From positions 1-64,000 of the forward strand of contig PKXY01000044.1 of assembly GCA_003132505.1 (NCBI GenBank): a DNA stretch of 64,000 nt, written 5' to 3'. A program made the translations under genes and the position numbers. Below the pieces are notes generated by a model. The model searched no databases, was not told the origin of the DNA, and saw only the letters and a program-made list of their open reading frames with translations. Of this stretch, positions 59,815 through 64,000 are shown one piece after another (within the stretch, counting starts at the first letter, position 1; each line of letters starts with the position of its first letter). This DNA comes from Solirubrobacterales bacterium (GTDB lineage Bacteria; Actinomycetota; Thermoleophilia; Solirubrobacterales; Solirubrobacteraceae).

Positions 59815-60955
59815 GAGCTACGCGTACCTCGGGGCGTGCGAGGATCGCGTCACGGAAGACCTGCACGTACGCGCGGGAGACGACGTCGACATCGCAGTGC
59901 GCGGCCGCCCAGGCGCGACACGAGGCGGGTGAGATCTGCTCGAGCCGGCCGACGGCAGCGGCCATCGCGGCCTCGTCGTCAACGAGGAACCCCGTGTGTT
60001 CGTGAACGACGAGCTCACGGGCTGCGCCCTCGGGAAACGCGATCACAGGGGTGCCGCAGGCGAGCGCCTCGACCATGACCATGCCAAACGGCTCCTCCCA
60101 GCGGATCGGCATCAACAGGGCGCGCGCATTCGCAAACAGGCTGCGCTTCGTGGCGCCGCCCACCTCCCCGATGAAACGGACGCGGTTGCCGTCCACGTGT
60201 GGCGCGATCTCGCGCTCGAAGAACGCCCGCTGTCCGGGCTGGATAACCCCGGCGAGGACCAGCGGCACGCCGGCGGCACGCGCCGCAGCGATCGCGCGAT
60301 GCGGGCCCTTGACCTCGGTCATCCGGCCGATCCACAGGAGGTAGTCGCTCTTGTGCTCCTGGAGGCTCCAAGCGCTCAGGTCGACCGGGTTTGGAATCGC
60401 CGCGACCACCGCGAGCTCCGACGGAGCGCACGCGATCTGGGTGCGGCTGATCGCCACCACCGTGGCCTTGTGCCCATGGTGCGCGTAGAACGCGGCCGTG
60501 CTCGGGGTGAACTGGCCGTGGAGCGTGTGAACCAGCGGCGTCTCGATGCGATCGGCCATCGCCACGGCGGTGAAGCCGCAGTGGTCGTGCACGACGTCGA
60601 AATGGCCGCGCTCGATCACCGCGAAGGCACGCGCAACGTGATCGACCTCGTAGAGCGAGCGCTCGATCTCGTCCGGGTGCGCCTCGTCGAGCAGCGTGAC
60701 GACGCGAGCGCTGGAGCGCGAGCCCGGCGCACACAGGAGCGTGACGTCGTGGCCCTGCTCGACGAAGGCCTCCGTGAGCGAGCTGACGACGGTCTCGACG
60801 CCGCCATATCCCGGCGCGGGCACCGGGATCCACGGTGGGGCGAGCATCGCGACGCGCAGGGCGTCCGGTGGTCGAGTGCGATCGAGAGCTAGACCGCGTT
60901 GGCGTAACTGGCGGCTGTCGCGGCGCCTGCGCTGTGGCCCGGGGGCGATATCCAC
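59807..60955 (-). CDS. GT4 family glycosyltransferase
   Basis: 382 residues. GT-B fold with PWIPVPAPGYGGVETVVSSL, a central VVAISRTQIACAP, a nucleotide-binding half LLWIGRMTEVKGPHRAI and the E-x7-E motif PIRWEEPFGMVMVEALACG. AGGAGG lies 6 nt before GTG 60955. The first 30 residues are polar and arginine-rich. Likely transfers a sugar from a nucleotide donor to make a glycan or solute processed by the next gene. Confidence 0.9.
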   Translation of the reverse strand: MDIAPGPQRRRRDSRQLRQRGLALDRTRPPDALRVAMLAPPWIPVPAPGYGGVETVVSSLTEAFVEQGHDVTLLCAPGSRSSARVVTLLDEAHPDEIERSLYEVDHVARAFAVIERGHFDVVHDHCGFTAVAMADRIETPLVHTLHGQFTPSTAAFYAHHGHKATVVAISRTQIACAPSELAVVAAIPNPVDLSAWSLQEHKSDYLLWIGRMTEVKGPHRAIAAARAAGVPLVLAGVIQPGQRAFFEREIAPHVDGNRVRFIGEVGGATKRSLFANARALLMPIRWEEPFGMVMVEALACGTPVIAFPEGAARELVVHEHTGFLVDDEAAMAAAVGRLEQISPASCRAWAAAHCDVDVVSRAYVQVFRDAILARPEVRVARA

Positions 60956-61392
60956 ACGTTCCTCCTGACGAGCCTCTCAAGGGCTGCGGTCGCGAGTCAG
61001 AGAGGTCGAAAGAGACCGAGCGAGCGCCCTACGATCGAGCGACATCCTCGACACCAACCAACCACTCAAGCCTAGCAAGGTCCAAGGCGCGATCAAAGAC
61101 GCCGCCGTCAGACGGACTGGACAGCTGTTCGACAACGTCGGCCTGCCAGCCGATCTCCGACGACGTCCGTATCCCTTGAGATGGTAGGGACCGATGCACC
61201 GGCCCATACCGACCCGAGAGTAGACTGAAGGAACAGTCGAGCGCTAGCGAGGCGGGTGCGGCTCGCCTGCGCCCGTACATGGCACGACGATCACGGATGT
61301 GCAAGGGGCTCGACCGGAGCGTGCTGCTCTGGGATGCAGGCCGACCGAGTGGCCCCGCCGCCGCGCCCGCCACCCTACAAGGAGAACGACAA
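60956..61392. other. Intergenic, no gene recognised
   Basis: 437 nt between divergent genes. Only poor frames; AAGGAG at the right end serves the small basic protein. No repeat or hairpin stood out. Confidence 0.4.
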
Positions 61393-61602
61393 ATGGCTTC
61401 AAGGGGCAAGAAGAAAACGACGATGGCGAAGCTCGCGCGCGAAGGCAGACTCCGCGAGCGTCAGCTCGATAAGCGGGCCAAGAAGGACGCCAGGAAGCGG
61501 GCGCCGGCAGCCGCAGATGGCCCGGAGTACCCGCTCGACGGTGACGAGCGCGGGGAGGGTCTGAACGACGCTGCGGTCGTGCCCTCGCTTGCCGACGCCT
61601 GA
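61393..61602 (+). CDS. Small basic protein
   Basis: 69 residues: a lysine/arginine-rich N-terminal half (MASRGKKKTTMAKLAREGRL; KRAKKDARKRAP) and an acidic tail (GPEYPLDGDERGEGL). AAGGAG precedes the ATG by 8 nt. The charge pattern suggests nucleic-acid or ribosome association; the family is not recognised. Confidence 0.7.
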   Translation: MASRGKKKTTMAKLAREGRLRERQLDKRAKKDARKRAPAAADGPEYPLDGDERGEGLNDAAVVPSLADA

Positions 61603-61667
61603 GTTCGCCAGACGCGCGAGATCGGAGTAGCCTGGCTCCTATCGAGGACGATCAGATCCGCGCACTC

Positions 61668-61910
61668 GTGACCCGCTTGGCACGCCCGCACCGTTCCGGA
61701 GGCGACGTGATTGAGCGGGCGGCAATCTTTGCCGACGGTGCGGACTTTGCCGAGGTGATGGCCTGGATCGTCGCGCGCGGCGGCACAGCGGAGGCCCCAG
61801 CGCCGGCGACCGGGGGCGGCCTCCACGATAGGCACTTGAACGCCGGCCGAGGCGACGCGGCACCGGCGCCGCGGCGGTTCGTGCTGCCGCCCGGAGCGCT
61901 CACCCGGTAG
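61668..61910 (+). CDS. Hypothetical protein, start uncertain
   Basis: 80 residues from GTG 61668, but the coding character (IEDDQIRALVTRLARPHRSG) runs upstream to about 61641 with no ATG/GTG/TTG. A TAGCCT box (61628-61633) lies 7 nt before the in-frame ATC at 61641, as if an ATC codon were the start of a leaderless mRNA. The middle, GGDVIERAAIFADGADFAEV, is helical; the C-terminus ends RRFVLPPGALTR. Function unknown. Confidence 0.5.
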   Translation: MTRLARPHRSGGDVIERAAIFADGADFAEVMAWIVARGGTAEAPAPATGGGLHDRHLNAGRGDAAPAPRRFVLPPGALTR

Positions 61911-61949
61911 GCCGCGGCAGCCACCGCGCCAAGTGATTGAATCCTTGCC

Positions 61950-62693
61950 ATGAGCGACTCGCTGAGCGCGGAGTCGGTGCGCATCACGGGCCACGACGGC
62001 GAGGAGATCGAGGCCTATCTGGCCCGCCCGTCTCACCCGCCGTCACGCGGCGGGGTCGTCGTGATCCATCACATGCCCGGTTACGATCGCGGCACGAAGG
62101 AGATCGTGCGGCGGTTTGGCGAGCTCGGCTATGACGCGGTCTGCCCCAACCTCTACTGGCGTGAGGCGCCGGGCGCAGATCCCGCAGACGCAGCCGCGAC
62201 GGCACGGGCAGGCGGGGGCGTGCCCGACGAGCGCCTGGTCGGCGACGTCGGCGGTGCCGCCGGCTACCTGCGCTCGCTGCCGAGCTCGAACGGCAAGGTC
62301 GGCGTGATCGGCTACTGCTCCGGCGGTCGCCAGTCGGTGCTCGCAGCGTGCAACCTCGACCTCGACGCCGCGGTTGACTGCTACGGCGCATTCGTGACGG
62401 GCACGCCGCCGGAGGGATTCCCGCTCCAGGTCACGAACCTCGTCGAGCAGCTCCCCAGTCTGCGCGCGCCGCTCCTCGGGCTGTTCGGCAACGAGGACTC
62501 ACATCCGAGCCCGGAGCAGGTTGACGAGCTCGATCGGATCCTCACCGAGCACGGCAAGCCGCACGAGTTTCACCGCTACGACGACGCCGGCCACGCTTTC
62601 TTTGCGACCGACCGACCGTCCTATCGCGTGGCGGCGGCAAACGACGGCTGGGAGCGGATCGTCGAGTTCTACGGCAAATACCTCGGAGGCTGA
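61950..62693 (+). CDS. Dienelactone hydrolase family protein
   Basis: 247 residues, alpha/beta-hydrolase fold. Nucleophile cysteine in GVIGYCSGGRQSVLAAC (G-x-C-x-G), acid D in FGNEDSHPSP and histidine in DDAGHAFFATDRP: the Cys-Asp-His triad of dienelactone hydrolases. N-terminus SLSAESVRITGHDGEEIEAY is standard. It hydrolyses lactones or esters; which is unknown. It is followed after 2 nt by the DUF6295 gene. Confidence 0.9.
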   Translation: MSDSLSAESVRITGHDGEEIEAYLARPSHPPSRGGVVVIHHMPGYDRGTKEIVRRFGELGYDAVCPNLYWREAPGADPADAAATARAGGGVPDERLVGDVGGAAGYLRSLPSSNGKVGVIGYCSGGRQSVLAACNLDLDAAVDCYGAFVTGTPPEGFPLQVTNLVEQLPSLRAPLLGLFGNEDSHPSPEQVDELDRILTEHGKPHEFHRYDDAGHAFFATDRPSYRVAAANDGWERIVEFYGKYLGG

Positions 62694-62695
62694 GC

Positions 62696-62962
62696 ATGTG
62701 CACATACGCGACAGTCCAGACGACGCTCGAGGGCAGCGCGAAGGGGCCTGAAGGCAGCTGGTTCGCCGTCACCGACGCAACCGTGTACTTCGATCACCCG
62801 GTCCACGCGCTGGCCGAGCACACGCTCAACATCGACTTCGCCGACCCGGCAAAGGGGCCGGGCGCGCGGGTTGCGGTCGAGCTCACGGCAGCTGCCGCGC
62901 GCGATCTCCTCAGCGCAATTCAGGAGGCGCTCGACTCGGCGCCCGCCGAGCTGACGGCCTGA
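62696..62962 (+). CDS. DUF6295 family protein
   Basis: 88 residues: MCTYATVQTTLEGSAKGPEG, VYFDHPVHALAEHTLNIDF and VAVELTAAAARDLLSAI are the family pattern as I know it. C2, and histidines in DHP and EHTLN, could bind a metal. Starts 2 nt after the dienelactone-hydrolase stop. Function unknown. Confidence 0.82.
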   Translation: MCTYATVQTTLEGSAKGPEGSWFAVTDATVYFDHPVHALAEHTLNIDFADPAKGPGARVAVELTAAAARDLLSAIQEALDSAPAELTA

Positions 62963-62992
62963 GGCACCTCGCGGCGGCGCCCGGGCCGCGGC

Positions 62993-64000
62993 TCAGCGCT
63001 CGACGAAGTACGGCCCGGAGCCGTCAGCACCCGAGAAGTAGCGGCTCGTGACCGTCTTCTTGCGCGTGAAGAAGTCGATCGCGTCGCCGCCGTGGGCGTG
63101 CAGGTCGCCAAAGAAGGAGTCCTTCCAGCCGGAGAACGGAAAGCAGGCGACCGGTGCGGCGACGCCGATGTTGACACCGATCATGCCCGCCTGCACGTCG
63201 TGGCGGTAGCGTCGGACTGCGGCCCCCGATTCCGTGAAGATCGACGTGCCGTTGCCGAAGCGGCTCGCGTTGACGACGGCGATCGCGTCGTCAAGCGTCG
63301 CCACCGCGATCACCCCGAGCACGGGGCCGAAGATCTCCTCCTGAGCGACCTCCATCTCTGGCGTGACGCCGTCGAGGATCGTCGGGCCGACGAAGCTCGC
63401 GCCGCGCGCCGCGACGCCCTCGCGCCCGTCGAGGACCACGCGCGCCCCGCCGGCGGCAGCACGCTCGATCCAGCTGCAGATGCGCTCCCCCGCCGCCTCG
63501 GACACGAGGGGGCCGACGTCGGTCGACTCCTGCATGCCGTCGCCGATACGGAGTTGCTCCGCCGCGGTGATCAGCTTCGCCATCAGCCGCTCGTGAGCGC
63601 CAGCGACGGTGACGACGACCGAGCCGGCCATGCAGCGTTGGCCGGCCGCGCCGAACGCCGAGCCGATGATCCCGGCGACGGCCTCGTCGATCGCGGCATC
63701 CGGCATCACCACGATGTGGTTCTTGGCGCCACCCAGGGCCTGTACGCGCTTGCCCGTGCGCGCCGCCCGCTCATAGACGAGGCGCGCCACACTCGCCGAG
63801 CCGACGAACGAAATCGCGTCGATGCCGGAATGATCGAGCATCGCCTCGCCCAGGCGGCGTCCGCCGTTGAGGAGATTGACGACGCCCGGCGGCAGGCCGA
63901 GTCCGTCGAGCACCTCGAAAACGATCTGCTGCGTGATCGGGACCTGCTCGGACGGCTTCAGCACGAACGTGTTGCCGCAGGCGATCGCAAACGGCAGGAA
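62993..64000 (-). CDS. mmsA: Methylmalonate-semialdehyde dehydrogenase (CoA-acylating), C-terminal part
   Basis: 335 residues; the N-terminal third lies beyond the right edge. ALDH motifs: FVGSASVARLVYERA, LGGAKNHIVVMPDA, the catalytic cysteine in FGAAGQRCMAGSVVV, EEIFGPVLGVI and PFSGWKDSFFGDLHAHGGDA. KNHIVVMPDA, QRCMA and DLHAHG are hallmarks of the MmsA/IolA branch, which oxidises (methyl)malonate semialdehyde to propionyl- or acetyl-CoA in valine or inositol breakdown. Confidence 0.92.
   Translation of the reverse strand, partial: FLPFAIACGNTFVLKPSEQVPITQQIVFEVLDGLGLPPGVVNLLNGGRRLGEAMLDHSGIDAISFVGSASVARLVYERAARTGKRVQALGGAKNHIVVMPDAAIDEAVAGIIGSAFGAAGQRCMAGSVVVTVAGAHERLMAKLITAAEQLRIGDGMQESTDVGPLVSEAAGERICSWIERAAAGGARVVLDGREGVAARGASFVGPTILDGVTPEMEVAQEEIFGPVLGVIAVATLDDAIAVVNASRFGNGTSIFTESGAAVRRYRHDVQAGMIGVNIGVAAPVACFPFSGWKDSFFGDLHAHGGDAIDFFTRKKTVTSRYFSGADGSGPYFVER

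Noticed and set aside
61029-61409. Minus-strand 126-codon frame between GT4 and small basic protein
   Set aside because: Slightly protein-like at its C-terminus but no family, ribosome site or TANNNT box; overlaps the small basic gene's start.

Overview
The window is about 68% G+C by eye. It has dense operons with 4-nt start/stop overlaps, many GTG/TTG starts, and many genes whose TANNNT -10 box lies only 6-7 nt before the start codon (leaderless mRNAs). With the gene content (DUF4389, DUF6295 and CsbD proteins, a DHA2 transporter, many TetR/MarR regulators), this points to a high-GC actinobacterium. Thermoleophilia/Solirubrobacterales is my best guess, from gene style rather than from a marker gene. 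I saw no rRNA, tRNA or CRISPR array.

Layout. 1-0.8 kb: IS transposase tail and a YCII protein. 0.8-3.7 kb: MarR regulator divergent from a monooxygenase-fold protein and a five-part CDGSH/4Fe-4S/CDGSH/truncated-globin protein. 3.7-6.2 kb: a scar with remnants of an O-methyltransferase, a RspA/mannonate-dehydratase-type enolase-superfamily gene and a tautomerase, around an intact MFS exporter. 6.2-12 kb: exonuclease III, PIN fragment, ABC exporter, a 42-bp tandem repeat, orphan receiver, UspA and an ArsB-type permease. 12-14 kb: TetR divergent from a DUF4389 membrane protein. 14.4-19.4 kb: MMPL transporter, epimerase, cupin and MBL hydrolase operon. 19.4-25.4 kb: SDR/TetR pair with two matching operators, YCII, FUSC, PoxB-type enzyme, frameshifted NTF2-like gene, AraC and VOC. 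25.5-31.7 kb: xylose isomerase behind an IclR remnant, a pair of MutS-like ATPases, enolase.

32.6-47.6 kb is the centrepiece: two complete tandem copies of a seven-gene hydrogenase-4/complex-I-like membrane module (order C-E-F-G-H-I-B). Both large subunits lack the four NiFe-binding cysteines, so neither copy should be a hydrogenase. Copy 1 keeps all four small-subunit Fe-S cysteines. Copy 2 has lost three of them, has no usable start codon for its E subunit, and has changed a membrane lysine in its B subunit. They resemble the energy-converting-hydrogenase-related (Ehr) complexes and may be an ion-translocating redox machine of unknown electron partner.

47.7-64 kb: DHA2 exporter, beta-phosphoglucomutase plus GH65 phosphorylase, nickel/cobalt permease divergent from a His-rich Fur-family regulator with a Nur-like box between them, GNAT, class II amidotransferase, CsbD followed by an unlisted 25-residue membrane peptide whose ribosome site sits in a hairpin loop, a GT4/debranching-enzyme operon, dienelactone hydrolase, DUF6295, and a methylmalonate-semialdehyde dehydrogenase running off the right edge.
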